Shown in pieces: positions 41,569 to 49,703 of a stretch of DNA of 64,000 bases. A model generated the notes under the pieces. The model was not told the DNA's origin, made no database searches, and worked only from the letters and a program-made list of their open reading frames with translations. Source of the stretch: JACVRW01 sp963812915. Lineage in GTDB: Bacteria; Actinomycetota; Thermoleophilia; Solirubrobacterales; Thermoleophilaceae. The stretch is from positions 186,001 through 250,000 of the forward strand of contig CAWEXB010000013.1 in the NCBI GenBank assembly GCA_963812915.1, written 5' to 3'. Each line of letters begins with the position of its first letter. Position 1 is the stretch's first letter. The position numbers were made by a program, and so were the translations under genes.

Positions 41569-42955
41569 TCCGGCCCTCTACGGCGGCATGCCGGACGCCC
41601 CCGGGCCCGCCGGGATGGCGCCGCGCCTGCTCGAGTTCGCCGACGAGCTGCGCCGCGAGGGCGTGGCCGTGGGCACATCGGAGCTGCTCGACGCCATCCA
41701 CGCCCTCGACGCGGTCAGCTGGACCTCGCGCGAGGACTTCCACGAGTCGCTCGCGGCGACCCTCGCGAAGTCGCAGGAGGACCGGCACGTCCTCGACGTG
41801 CTGTTCGACCGCTTCTTCTTTCGCGCCGTCGAGCGCGAGGCCGTCGAGCGCGGACTCACCGAGAGCCGCTTCCGCGGCGGCGCCGACCTCGACCTCGACG
41901 CGCTCCGCGAGCGCATCCGCGAGGCGATCCGCGCCGGCTCCGACGGCGAGATGCGCGACCTCGCCCGGCTCGCGATCGCGGCCTTCGGCCGCCAGGGCGA
42001 GGGATCCGGGGTGATCGGCGTCGACGTTCAGCGCATACGGCGCACCCTCGAACTCAAGGCGGAGAAGACCGGCGGAGAGCTGCACGATCCCGACGCCGTC
42101 CCGCGCGACGAGCTCCAGGAGTTCGAGCAGCACGTGCGGCGCGAGCTCGAGCGTCAGATGATCGAGCGCACGCAGGCGCTGCCACCGGCGAAGCCGCTGC
42201 GCGAGTTCGACCGCGCGCTGCCGTCGAACCCGGCCCAGGACCTCTCGCAGGTGCATCGCGTGGTGGCGCAGCTGAAGAGGCGGCTGGCCTCGCACGGACG
42301 CGAGCACCGCGGCCGGCGCCGCTCCTGGCAGGTCGACGTGCGGCGCACGATGCGCGCGTCGCTCCAGACCGGCGGCGTGCCGCTAGAGCTGAAGTACCGG
42401 CCCAAGCGTCCGCGGCGGCCCGAGCTGTACGTGCTCTGCGACGTGTCCACCAGCGTCACGAGCGCCAGCGTCTTCTTTCTCTCGGTGCTGCACGCGTTGC
42501 ACGACCAGTTCCGCAAGCTGCGCTCGTTCGTCTTCGTCGAGCGGATCTCCGAGGTCACGGACGTGTTCGAGCGCGAGCGCTCGTTCGAGGCGGTCTCGCG
42601 GAGGATCGCAACCGACGCCGGCGTCGCGGACGTGTCCGGCTACACGGACTACGGGCGCGTGTGGCTCGAATTCCTGGACGAGGTCGTGGACGACCTCGAT
42701 CCGCGCTCGACGGTGATCGTGCTGGGCGACGCCCGCACCAACGGCCGCGAGCCGCACGCCAGGGTGTTCGCGCGGGTGGCGCAGGGCGCGGGTCGCACCT
42801 TCTGGATCAATCCCGAGCCGCGGCTCTACTGGAACTACGGCGACTCGGTGATGGCGGCCTACGAGCCGCACTGCGACGGCGTCTTCGAATGCTGGACCAC
42901 CAAGCAGCTCGAGGGATTCGTGAACGCGATCGCCGAGCTGCGGCCGGCCGCCTGA
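41543..42955 (+). CDS. VWA-domain protein, CoxE-like
   Basis: 470 residues. The N-terminal helical region (LLEFADELRREGVAVGTSEL) and the middle (VHRVVAQLKRRLASHGREHR) lead to a CoxE-type VWA domain: RRPELYVLCDVSTSVTSASV carries the DxSxS MIDAS motif, VVLGDARTNGREP supplies another metal-binding Asp, and FWINPEPRLYWNYGDSVMAAY ends it. CoxE proteins act with a MoxR ATPase in assembling molybdenum or other metal enzymes. It immediately precedes the TPP riboswitch, with no shared function evident. Confidence 0.85.
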   Translation: MASSGKRGNPALYGGMPDAPGPAGMAPRLLEFADELRREGVAVGTSELLDAIHALDAVSWTSREDFHESLAATLAKSQEDRHVLDVLFDRFFFRAVEREAVERGLTESRFRGGADLDLDALRERIREAIRAGSDGEMRDLARLAIAAFGRQGEGSGVIGVDVQRIRRTLELKAEKTGGELHDPDAVPRDELQEFEQHVRRELERQMIERTQALPPAKPLREFDRALPSNPAQDLSQVHRVVAQLKRRLASHGREHRGRRRSWQVDVRRTMRASLQTGGVPLELKYRPKRPRRPELYVLCDVSTSVTSASVFFLSVLHALHDQFRKLRSFVFVERISEVTDVFERERSFEAVSRRIATDAGVADVSGYTDYGRVWLEFLDEVVDDLDPRSTVIVLGDARTNGREPHARVFARVAQGAGRTFWINPEPRLYWNYGDSVMAAYEPHCDGVFECWTTKQLEGFVNAIAELRPAA

Positions 42956-42985
42956 CGGTTTCCGTAGACTGCCTGGGCAGACAAG

Positions 42986-43129
42986 TCAGGGGTGCTCGCG
43001 GGCAAAGCGGGCTGAGATAGCGTCCTTGGCGGTCTGGCGGAAGCCGCCGGCTCGGCCGGCGGCGCACCGAGAGGTTTCGCCGCCCGGCGCTGACCCTTCG
43101 AACCTGTGGGGTAATGCCCGCGGAGGGAG
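42986..43129 (+). promoter_or_regulatory. TPP riboswitch (THI element)
   Basis: TCAGGGGTGCTCGCGGGCAA then GCGGGCTGAGATAG, with the P3 arm enlarged into a long GC stem, then CCCTTCGAACCTG, TGGGGTAATGCCCGCGGAGG. These are the conserved THI-box words (GGGGUGC, CUGAGA, CCUUYGAACCUG, GGRUAAUGCC.GCG.AGGGA). The 3' strand GGAGGGA is also the ribosome-binding site of the next ATG, so thiamine pyrophosphate binding should block translation of the transporter genes. Confidence 0.93.
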
Positions 43130-43131
43130 CA

Positions 43132-43914
43132 ATGCAGACCGAGGTCGAGGCTCCCGCGAAGGAGCCTCATTCGTTACAGGACAGCTGGGTCGCCCTGAGG
43201 GGCGTGCGCCGCAGCTTCCGCGAGGTCACCGCCCTCGAGGGGCTCGACCTCGACCTTCGTCCTCATGAGGTGCTGGCCGTCGTCGGCCCCTCGGGATGTG
43301 GCAAGTCGACCCTGCTCGAGCTGGTAGCGGGGCTGCAGCAGCCGGACGCTGGCAGCGTCCGCGCGGCCGGCGCCGCGGATCCGGCCGGCCGCCGGGCGGC
43401 GTGCGCATACATGCCCCAGCGCGACCTGCTCCTCCCCTGGCGCGACGCACTCGGCAATGCGGCGCTGGCCCTCGAGTGCCAGGGCCTGTCGCGCGCCGAG
43501 GCGCGCCGCCGCGCTGAGCCGCTGTTCGAGCGCTTCGGGCTCGCGGAGTTCGAGCGCTCGCGGCCGGCCGGGCTGTCCGGCGGCATGCGGCAGCGGGTGG
43601 CGTTCCTGCGCACGCTGTTGCCCGGTCGCCCCATCCTCCTGCTCGACGAGCCCTTCGGGGCGCTCGACGCGATCACGCGCCAGTCGATGCAGAGGTGGCT
43701 CGCGGGGGCGCTGGTCCAGGAGCCGCGCACCACGCTGCTCGTCACGCACGACGTGGAGGAGGCGGTGTTCCTGGCCGATCGCGTCGCGGTGATGTCGCCT
43801 CGGCCCGGTCGAATCGTCGCCACGCTCGACGTCGACCTGCCGCGGCCGCGCCGCCTAACGGACGCCCGCCTGGTCGAGCTGCGCCGGACGGCGCTGGAGG
43901 CGCTCGGCGGATGA
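43132..43914 (+). CDS. thiZ: ABC transporter ATPase for thiamine precursor (ThiZ-like)
   Basis: 260 residues from an ATG at 43132; the ATG at 43114 lies in the riboswitch itself. GPSGCGKSTLLELVAGLQQP (Walker A), YMPQRDLLLPWRDALGNAAL (Q loop), LSGGMRQRVAFLRTLL (signature), LLLDEPFGALDAITR (Walker B), LVTHDVEEAVFLADRVAV (H loop). It belongs to the SsuB/TauB/ThiZ group. Under the TPP riboswitch with a NMT1-like binding protein, uptake of a pyrimidine precursor (formylaminopyrimidine type) is most likely. Confidence 0.88.
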   Translation: MQTEVEAPAKEPHSLQDSWVALRGVRRSFREVTALEGLDLDLRPHEVLAVVGPSGCGKSTLLELVAGLQQPDAGSVRAAGAADPAGRRAACAYMPQRDLLLPWRDALGNAALALECQGLSRAEARRRAEPLFERFGLAEFERSRPAGLSGGMRQRVAFLRTLLPGRPILLLDEPFGALDAITRQSMQRWLAGALVQEPRTTLLVTHDVEEAVFLADRVAVMSPRPGRIVATLDVDLPRPRRLTDARLVELRRTALEALGG

Positions 43915-44663
43915 GCCGCTTCCTGCTCTCGGCGGCTCTGCTCGTCGCGTTCGTCGCCGCCTGGCAGGCCGTGGCCTCGCTCGACTCGGTCGACGACCTC
44001 ACGCTCGCCTCGCCGGTCGAGACCTTCGAGGCGTTGCGCGACGACCGGTCGCTGCTCTGGGACAACACCCTCGTCACGCTCGAGGAGGTCCTGCTCGGTC
44101 TGGCGGTCTCGGCGCTGGCGGGAATGCTCTTCGCGGTCGTCATGCACCTGTTCCGGCCGCTTCGCGACGCCGCCTACCCGCTGCTGGTCGCGTCCCAGGC
44201 GATCCCGGTGGTGGTGCTGGCGCCGATCTTCGTGCTCGCCTTCGGCTACGGCATCGGCCCGAAGCTCGCGATCGTCGCGCTGATCTGCTTCTTCCCGATC
44301 ACCGTGAACCTGCTCGACGGCCTGCGCGCGGTCGAGCCGGAGCTGCTCAAGCTGATGCGCAGCCTGGGCGCGTCCCGCCTGCGCACGCTCCGCAGCGTCG
44401 AGCTGCCGGCCGCGCTTCCCTACCTGTTCAGCGGGCTCAAGATCGCCGCCGCCGTGTCTGTCATCGGCGCCGTCTTCGGCGAGTGGGCGGGCGCGGACGA
44501 GGGTCTCGGCCGGCTCGTGCTGCTCGGGAACAACCAGCTTCAGACCCCGCGGGTATACGCGGGGATCGTGATCCTCACCGTCATGGCGGTGGCGCTGTTC
44601 GCGCTCACCGCGCTGGCGGAGCGCGTCGCCTGTCCCTGGAACCGAAAGGAGCGCTCCGCATGA
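43911..44663 (+). CDS. thiX: ABC transporter permease for thiamine precursor (ThiX-like)
   Basis: 250 residues starting with an ATG that overlaps the ATPase stop (ATGA). Six hydrophobic segments and the EAA-type loop SLGASRLRTLRSVELPAALPYL, which contacts the ATPase. QAIPVVVLAPIFVLAFGYG and VIGAVFGEWAGADEGLG are typical of the SsuC/TauC/ThiX permeases. Overlaps with both neighbours point to one translationally coupled operon. Confidence 0.88.
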   Translation: MSRFLLSAALLVAFVAAWQAVASLDSVDDLTLASPVETFEALRDDRSLLWDNTLVTLEEVLLGLAVSALAGMLFAVVMHLFRPLRDAAYPLLVASQAIPVVVLAPIFVLAFGYGIGPKLAIVALICFFPITVNLLDGLRAVEPELLKLMRSLGASRLRTLRSVELPAALPYLFSGLKIAAAVSVIGAVFGEWAGADEGLGRLVLLGNNQLQTPRVYAGIVILTVMAVALFALTALAERVACPWNRKERSA

Positions 44664-45658
44664 GACGACAGCTCGCGCTGATGCTGCTGCTTGCGGCGGT
44701 CCTCGCGGGCTGCGGCGAGAAGGAGGACGTGCTCGAGCCACAGGGCTCGAAGCACGTGGAGCTGATGCTCGACTACTTCCCGAACGCCGACCACGCCGGC
44801 ATCTACGCGGCGCAGGCGGGAGGGGACTTCGAGCAGGCCGGCCTCGACGTGGCGATTCGCCAGCCGCCGGACCCCGCCGCCCCACTCAAGCAGCTGTCCG
44901 CGGGGCGGGTGGACCTGGCCATCTCCTACGAGCCCGAGGTGCTGCGCGCGCGCGACCAGGGCCTGGCCGTGGTAAGCGTCGGGGCGATCGTCCAGAAGCC
45001 GCTCACCTCGATCATCTCGTTGCCGGAGGCGAAGATCAGGGAGCCCGCCGACCTTCGGGGCAAAACGGTCGGCACCGCCGGGATCGACTACCAGTCCGCC
45101 TATCTCCGCACGATCCTGCTCGAGGCGGGCGTGCGGCCGGAGACGGTGAAGGAGCGCAATGTGGGCTTCGCTCTCACCCCGGCGCTGCTGACCGGCAGGG
45201 TCGACGCGGTCCTCGGCGCGTTCTGGAACTACGAGGGCACCGAGCTGCGCCTGAAGGGCAAGCGGCCGCGCATCATCCGCATGGACGAGGCCGGCGTCCC
45301 GTCCTACAACGAGCTGGTCCTGGTGGCGAACGAGGACGCGCTCGAGCGCGACGCGGAGAAGATTCGTGCCTTCATCGGCGCGCTCTCTCGCGGCACGCGT
45401 GACCTGCGTGAGGACCCCGACAAGGCAATCGAGGGACTCCTCGAGGCGAATCCCGATCTCGATCCCGAGCTACAGCGAGCGGTGGTCAGGGTCACGCTGC
45501 CGCTCTTCTTCCCGCCACGCGGGAAGCCCTTCGGCTGGCAGGACCCGGCGCAGTGGGACGCGTTCGCGGCCTGGATGAAGGACAACCGGCTGCTCGAGCA
45601 GCCGCCCGACGCGCGCGCCGCCTACGACAACGAGCTGCTGCCCGGCTCGGGTCTCTGA
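44660..45658 (+). CDS. thiY: Thiamine-precursor substrate-binding lipoprotein, NMT1/THI5-like (ThiY-like)
   Basis: 332 residues; the ATG overlaps the permease stop, with AAGGAG upstream. The lipobox LLLAAVLAGC anchors it. NMT1/THI5-like domain: LDYFPNADHAGIYAAQAGGDF is the signature start, then SAGRVDLAISYEPEVLRARD, KTVGTAGIDYQSAYLRTILL and VLGAFWNYEGTELRLKGKRP. In ThiY this fold binds N-formyl-4-amino-5-aminomethyl-2-methylpyrimidine. The riboswitch plus this fold make that class of substrate probable. The exact ligand is inferred. Confidence 0.88.
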   Translation: MRRQLALMLLLAAVLAGCGEKEDVLEPQGSKHVELMLDYFPNADHAGIYAAQAGGDFEQAGLDVAIRQPPDPAAPLKQLSAGRVDLAISYEPEVLRARDQGLAVVSVGAIVQKPLTSIISLPEAKIREPADLRGKTVGTAGIDYQSAYLRTILLEAGVRPETVKERNVGFALTPALLTGRVDAVLGAFWNYEGTELRLKGKRPRIIRMDEAGVPSYNELVLVANEDALERDAEKIRAFIGALSRGTRDLREDPDKAIEGLLEANPDLDPELQRAVVRVTLPLFFPPRGKPFGWQDPAQWDAFAAWMKDNRLLEQPPDARAAYDNELLPGSGL

Positions 45659-45664
45659 GGGCGC

Positions 45665-46072
45665 TCAGCCCGGGGGTTCGCGTTCGTCCAGGTCGAGGGC
45701 CAGCGAGTTGATGCAGTAGCGCTGGCCGGTGGGGCCGGGCCCGTCGGGGAACACGTGGCCCAGGTGGCTTCCGCAGCGGGCGCACCTGACCTCGGTGCGG
45801 ACCATGCCGAGGCCGCGATCCTCGCTCAGCTCGACCGCGTCCGCCACGGCGGGCTCGGTGAAGCTCGGCCAGCCCGTGCCGGAGTCGAACTTGGTCTCCG
45901 AGCTGAACAGCTCGTTGCCGCACGCGCCGCAGCGGTAGATGCCGTCCGCCTTGGAGTACGTGTAGGCGCCCGTAAAGGGCGGCTCCGTACCGGCCTCGCG
46001 CAGGACGTGGAAGCGCTCCGGGTCGAGCTCCTCGCGCCACTCCTGGTCCGTCTTCTCAAGCTTCTCGGTCAT
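45665..46072 (-). CDS. msrB: Peptide-methionine (R)-S-oxide reductase
   Basis: 135 residues. The zinc Cys pairs CGACG and CARCG, the body SSETKFDSGTGWPSFTEP, HLGHVFPDGPGPTGQRYC and the catalytic Cys in RYCINSLAL are all present. It reduces methionine-R-sulfoxide in proteins using thioredoxin. It ends 6 bp from the convergent ThiY gene and follows the AlkA-like gene on the same strand. Confidence 0.95.
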   Translation of the reverse strand: MTEKLEKTDQEWREELDPERFHVLREAGTEPPFTGAYTYSKADGIYRCGACGNELFSSETKFDSGTGWPSFTEPAVADAVELSEDRGLGMVRTEVRCARCGSHLGHVFPDGPGPTGQRYCINSLALDLDEREPPG

Positions 46073-46075
46073 GAA

Positions 46076-46924
46076 TCAAAGGTAGCGACGGTTGATCGCG
46101 TAGATCCCGGCCAGCCCGGCGTACTCCTCGTAGGGCGCGAAGAACGCGCGTACCTCGTCCTCGGTGGCGCGGCGGCCGAGGCCGGCCAGGCGACCGACGA
46201 GGTCGACGTAGTCGAGGTCGAGCGCCGGCAGCTGATCGTCGCGCCCCTGGCCCTCGAAGGCGAGCATCTCGACCGTCCAGGAGCCGATGTTCGGGATCGC
46301 GCGGAGGCGGCGCCAGGAGGACTCGTGCCGGCGGAGGTCGGCGCGCCCGGAGGCCACCTCGCGCGCGGCGGCGACGAGCGCGACCGAGCGTTTCGGCGCG
46401 AGCCCGCAGGCGTCGAGCTCGGCCGGCGAGCGGCCGGCCAGCCGTGCGGCGGACGGCGGCGCGACCAGCGTTCCGCACGCGCTTCGACGGCCGTGACGGA
46501 GGACGATCCGCCGCTGGACCTGGGCGGCCCGCCGCGACTCGATCAGCTGCTCGCAGATCGCCCACGCCAGGGCCTCGAACGGCTCCGGCCTGCGCCGCGG
46601 ACGCAGCCACGGCCGCACCCGGATGACGGGGCCGATCAGCGGATCGCTCCGGAAGCGGGCGTGGAACTCGCTCAGGTCGTGGTCCACCCCGAGCGCGAAG
46701 CGCATCCGCTCGACACCCTCGGCCGCGGCGTCCCGCGACGCGCTCTCTGCGAGGAACCGCACCGCCCCGCCCGACTCCCGGGCGCGCACGATGACGTCGT
46801 CGTCGCCGACGTGGAGCAGCCTGATCAGGCCGTCGCCGCGGCGCAGCAGCACGCCGTCGCGGCCGGGGGTCGGGAGCCGGTAGGGACCGGCCGGAACGAC
46901 GTCCTGCTCGATCGCGGCGGCTAT
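46076..46924 (-). CDS. DNA-3-methyladenine glycosylase, AlkA-like HhH-GPD
   Basis: About 282 residues. An N-terminal AlkA-type beta region (PYRLPTPGRDGVLLRRGDGL, IRLLHVGDDDVIVRARES) precedes the HhH-GPD fold: FEALAWAICEQLIESRRAA, LRAIPNIGSWTVEMLAFEG (helix-hairpin-helix), and LPALDLDYVDLVGRL holding the catalytic Asp. It removes alkylated bases. No ATG/GTG/TTG suits the N-terminus: the frame reads ATA at 46924 next to the upstream stop, and the first GTG in frame (46852) would cut conserved residues. The start is therefore uncertain, and a base error is possible. Confidence 0.75.
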   Translation of the reverse strand: MAAAIEQDVVPAGPYRLPTPGRDGVLLRRGDGLIRLLHVGDDDVIVRARESGGAVRFLAESASRDAAAEGVERMRFALGVDHDLSEFHARFRSDPLIGPVIRVRPWLRPRRRPEPFEALAWAICEQLIESRRAAQVQRRIVLRHGRRSACGTLVAPPSAARLAGRSPAELDACGLAPKRSVALVAAAREVASGRADLRRHESSWRRLRAIPNIGSWTVEMLAFEGQGRDDQLPALDLDYVDLVGRLAGLGRRATEDEVRAFFAPYEEYAGLAGIYAINRRYL

Positions 46925-47220
46925 CGGTCCTTCAGCAGGTGGACGTCGACCAGGAACGAGCGGGAGGCGGCCACCTCCACTCGTCTGCCGCGCGAGGCGC
47001 CGCGCCGCAGTCGCAGCCTCGCCGCCGAGCGTGGCCGACGCAGCACCCGGACGAGCACGAACGCCGCGATCCCGAGCAGGAATCCGCCGGTGGCCGCCAC
47101 CACCGCGGCGGGCAGCGAGGCTTCGGGCGGCCGCTCGACCGGCCGCGGCTCCGCCAGCACCGGCAGCGGTCGGACGTCGACCTCCTGCTGCGGATCCGGC
47201 AGTGCGGGCGGCTCGGGCAT
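46921..47220 (-). CDS. Single-pass membrane protein (hypothetical)
   Basis: 99 residues. A Pro/Glu-rich N-terminus (PEPPALPDPQQEVDVRPLPV) leads to one membrane segment (LPAAVVAATGGFLLGIAAFVLVRVL) and an Arg-rich cytoplasmic tail with a short beta end (VEVAASRSFLVDVHLLKDR). It lies between the AlkA-like and GNAT-like genes on the same strand, overlapping the former by a few bases. No family recognised. Confidence 0.5.
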   Translation of the reverse strand: MPEPPALPDPQQEVDVRPLPVLAEPRPVERPPEASLPAAVVAATGGFLLGIAAFVLVRVLRRPRSAARLRLRRGASRGRRVEVAASRSFLVDVHLLKDR

Positions 47221-47241
47221 CGGGCGAGTGTATCGGCGTGC

Positions 47242-48366
47242 TCAAAGCGTGCGCCGGTACATCCGATACTTCCTGCAAATACGCCCACCGAGGGCCTCCA
47301 TTCCGCGGTTGAGACCCTTGTTCGTCTCGAGCACCCAGCCGGCCTCGCCCCACTTGATGCGGCTGGCCGCGGACATCGCGAAGTGCTCGATGTAGAGGCC
47401 GGCCGCGACCCCGGTGTGCTGGTAGGCGGGCTTGACCCCGAGGAAGCCGATCCGGCAGCGGTCGACGATGCGGCCCCTGCGGAGGTAGTGCCACCAGCCG
47501 AACGGCAGCACGCGGCCACCCATCCGCTTCAACACCTCGTTGATGTCGGGGATCGTGATCGCCACCCCCACCGTCTCGCCGCCGGCGTTCTCGGCGACCA
47601 TGAACCAGTCCCGGTCGAAGACCAGATGGAGCTCCTGCGCGTACGCGTCGAGATCCTCCTTGGCGTACGGGACGAAGCCCCAGTTGGAGGCCCAAGCCTC
47701 GTTGTAGATCTCGGCGAAGGCGTCGAGCTCCCGGCGCAAGCGGCGGCGGGTCATCTTGCGAATCCGGATCCCGTGCTTCGGCTCGAGCTCGTCGGACAGC
47801 TTGCGGATGATCGGCAGGATCTTCTCGCGGTCCGAGATCCGCAGCTCCCACATGAACAGGTCCACCGCCTTCTCGAGTCCGGCCCCTTCGCAGAGGCGCT
47901 GGTAGTAGGGCGGCTGCCAGGGCTGGCGCACCAGCGGCTCGCGGTCGAAGCCCTCGATCAGCACGCCGCTCTCGTCGTTCATGGTGAAGTCCATCGGGCC
48001 GACCATGAGCTCGCGCCCGCGAACGCGCAGCCACGCGGCCGCGGCGTCCAGAAGCGCCCGCATCGCGTCCGGGTCGTCCTCGAGCTCGAGGAAGCCGAAC
48101 ATGCCCCAGGCGTTGCCGTGGAACGCGTTGAAGTTGCGGTCGATCTGGGCGCTGATGCGGCCGACCACGCGCCCCCGGCGCCGGACCAGGAACAGCTCGG
48201 CCTGACCGTGCTTGAAGAAGGCATTGAAGCGCCCGCTCAGGAACAGGCGCCGCTCGATCCTGAGCGGTGGAACCCAGGGGGTGCCGGTACCATGCAGCCG
48301 GAACGGCAGCTCGACGAACTCGCGCCTGTCCCCCCGCGACCGCACCGGTCGGACCTCCACGGACAC
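47242..48366 (-). CDS. GNAT-fold acyltransferase-like protein
   Basis: 374 residues from a GTG at 48366, only 15 bp from the divergent alpha-oxoamine synthase ATG. Two GNAT-like halves: RREFVELPFRLHGTG with ELFLVRRRGRVVGRISAQID and FGFLELEDDPDAMRALLDAA in the first; FAEIYNEAWASNWGFVPYAK with WFMVAENAGGETVGVAITIP and RIGFLGVKPAYQHTGVAAGL (acyl-CoA loop region) in the second. The fold is a recognition call, the substrate unknown. Its pairing with a serine-palmitoyltransferase-type enzyme recalls the N-acyltransferase partner (bCerS) of bacterial sphingolipid synthesis, which is an inference only. Confidence 0.65.
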   Translation of the reverse strand: MSVEVRPVRSRGDRREFVELPFRLHGTGTPWVPPLRIERRLFLSGRFNAFFKHGQAELFLVRRRGRVVGRISAQIDRNFNAFHGNAWGMFGFLELEDDPDAMRALLDAAAAWLRVRGRELMVGPMDFTMNDESGVLIEGFDREPLVRQPWQPPYYQRLCEGAGLEKAVDLFMWELRISDREKILPIIRKLSDELEPKHGIRIRKMTRRRLRRELDAFAEIYNEAWASNWGFVPYAKEDLDAYAQELHLVFDRDWFMVAENAGGETVGVAITIPDINEVLKRMGGRVLPFGWWHYLRRGRIVDRCRIGFLGVKPAYQHTGVAAGLYIEHFAMSAASRIKWGEAGWVLETNKGLNRGMEALGGRICRKYRMYRRTL

Positions 48367-48381
48367 GGCGCGGCACCCTAC

Positions 48382-49692
48382 ATGCCAACCGCCATCGATC
48401 TCTTCGAGAAGGCCCGCCGCCACGAGCGCCTGGAGCAGCTTCGGGCGGCGCGTGAGCATGACCTGATGCCCTACTTCCGAGTGCTCGAGGGCCCCGCCGG
48501 CCCGGTGGTCGAGATGGAGGGTCGCGAGCGGATCATGCTCGGCTCGAACAACTATCTGGGGCTGACCGGCGATCCGCGCGTAAAGCAGGCGGCCCGCGAC
48601 GCGCTGGAGCGCTACGGCACGGGGCTCACCGGGTCGCGCTTCCTGAACGGCACGCTGTCGCTGCACCTCGAGCTGGAGCAGGAGCTGGCGGACTGGATGG
48701 GCGAGGAGGAGGCGCTCGTCTTCACCACCGGATACCTCGCGAACACGGGCGCCATCGGCACGCTGCTCGAGCCGGGCGACACGGTGATCTGCGACTCGGG
48801 CGACCACGCCTCGATCCTCGACGCGGTCTCGATGTCCCGGGCGCGCATCCGGCCCTTCCGCCACAACCGTCTCGACAAGCTCGAGAAGATGCTCTCGCGT
48901 GCGGAGTCCGACGGCGGCGGCGTGCTGGTGGTCGTCGACGGCGTCTTCTCGATGGAGGGCGACCTTGCGCCGATACCCGATATCAGCGCCCTCTGCCGCC
49001 GGCACGGCGCCCGCCTGATGATCGACGAGGCGCACGGCGTGGGCGTGCTCGGTGCCCGCGGCGCGGGCGCCTCGGAGGCGTTCGGCTGCGAGGACGAGAT
49101 CGACCTGCGAATGGGCACCTTCTCGAAGTCGCTCGCGTCGTGCGGCGGCTTCCTCGCGGGGCCGGCCGACGTGATCGACTTCCTGCGCGTCCAGTCGCGG
49201 TCGTTCATGTTCACCGCCGCCGCCGTGCCGGCGGCGGTCGGCGCGGCCCGCGGGGCGCTCGCGATCATCCGCTCCGACGAGGGGCCGCAGCTGATGGCCA
49301 AGGTGCTCGACAACGCCCGCTACTTCCACGACGGGCTGGCCGACCTCGGTTATCGGGTCCTCGAGCCGAACCGGCTGCCGGACGGCTCGGAGGTGATCAC
49401 TCCGATCGTGCCGGTGCTGATAGGCGACGACTGGCAGGCGGTGCTGCTCTGGAAGGCGCTGTACGACGCCGGCGTGTACGTCAACGTCGCCATCTACCCG
49501 GCCGTCCAGCGCGGCGGAGCGCTTCTGCGCACGAGCGTGATGGCGACCCACGATCGCGAGCACCTGGACCGGGCGCTGGCACTCTTCGAGCGGGCAAAGG
49601 TCCAGGCGACGGACGCCGCGCCGCCGGTCGCGAGCGCGCCGCCCGCGGCGGCGCCCGAGGCGGGCGGCGACGAGGTCGGGTCCGACTCGTAA
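48382..49692 (+). CDS. Alpha-oxoamine synthase (KBL/AONS/serine palmitoyltransferase type)
   Basis: 436 residues. Fold type I PLP enzyme: ERIMLGSNNYLGLTGDPRVK, GTGLTGSRFLNGTLSLHLEL, CDSGDHASILDA, LMIDEAHGVGVLGARGAG, MGTFSKSLASCGGFLAG with the PLP Lys, and SFMFTAAAVPAAVGAARGAL. It condenses an acyl-CoA with an amino acid (Ser, Gly or Ala) with loss of CO2. The absence of biotin (bioB/D) or tdh genes nearby leaves the substrate open. An Ala/Pro-rich 35-residue tail (PPVASAPPAAAPEAGG) is unusual. It is divergent from the GNAT-fold gene. Confidence 0.85.
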   Translation: MPTAIDLFEKARRHERLEQLRAAREHDLMPYFRVLEGPAGPVVEMEGRERIMLGSNNYLGLTGDPRVKQAARDALERYGTGLTGSRFLNGTLSLHLELEQELADWMGEEEALVFTTGYLANTGAIGTLLEPGDTVICDSGDHASILDAVSMSRARIRPFRHNRLDKLEKMLSRAESDGGGVLVVVDGVFSMEGDLAPIPDISALCRRHGARLMIDEAHGVGVLGARGAGASEAFGCEDEIDLRMGTFSKSLASCGGFLAGPADVIDFLRVQSRSFMFTAAAVPAAVGAARGALAIIRSDEGPQLMAKVLDNARYFHDGLADLGYRVLEPNRLPDGSEVITPIVPVLIGDDWQAVLLWKALYDAGVYVNVAIYPAVQRGGALLRTSVMATHDREHLDRALALFERAKVQATDAAPPVASAPPAAAPEAGGDEVGSDS

Positions 49693-49703
49693 CGGAACCG
49701 GAG

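Noticed and set aside
46939..48381. A 917-codon plus-strand frame ending with the alpha-oxoamine synthase
   Set aside because: The first 480 codons are antisense to the GNAT-fold gene and read like shadow sequence (many Arg/His/Leu). The real start is the ATG at 48382.
46076..48388. A 770-codon minus-strand frame spanning the AlkA-like gene and beyond
   Set aside because: Only the last 280 residues look like protein. The rest is the shadow of the single-pass membrane protein and GNAT-fold genes in another frame.
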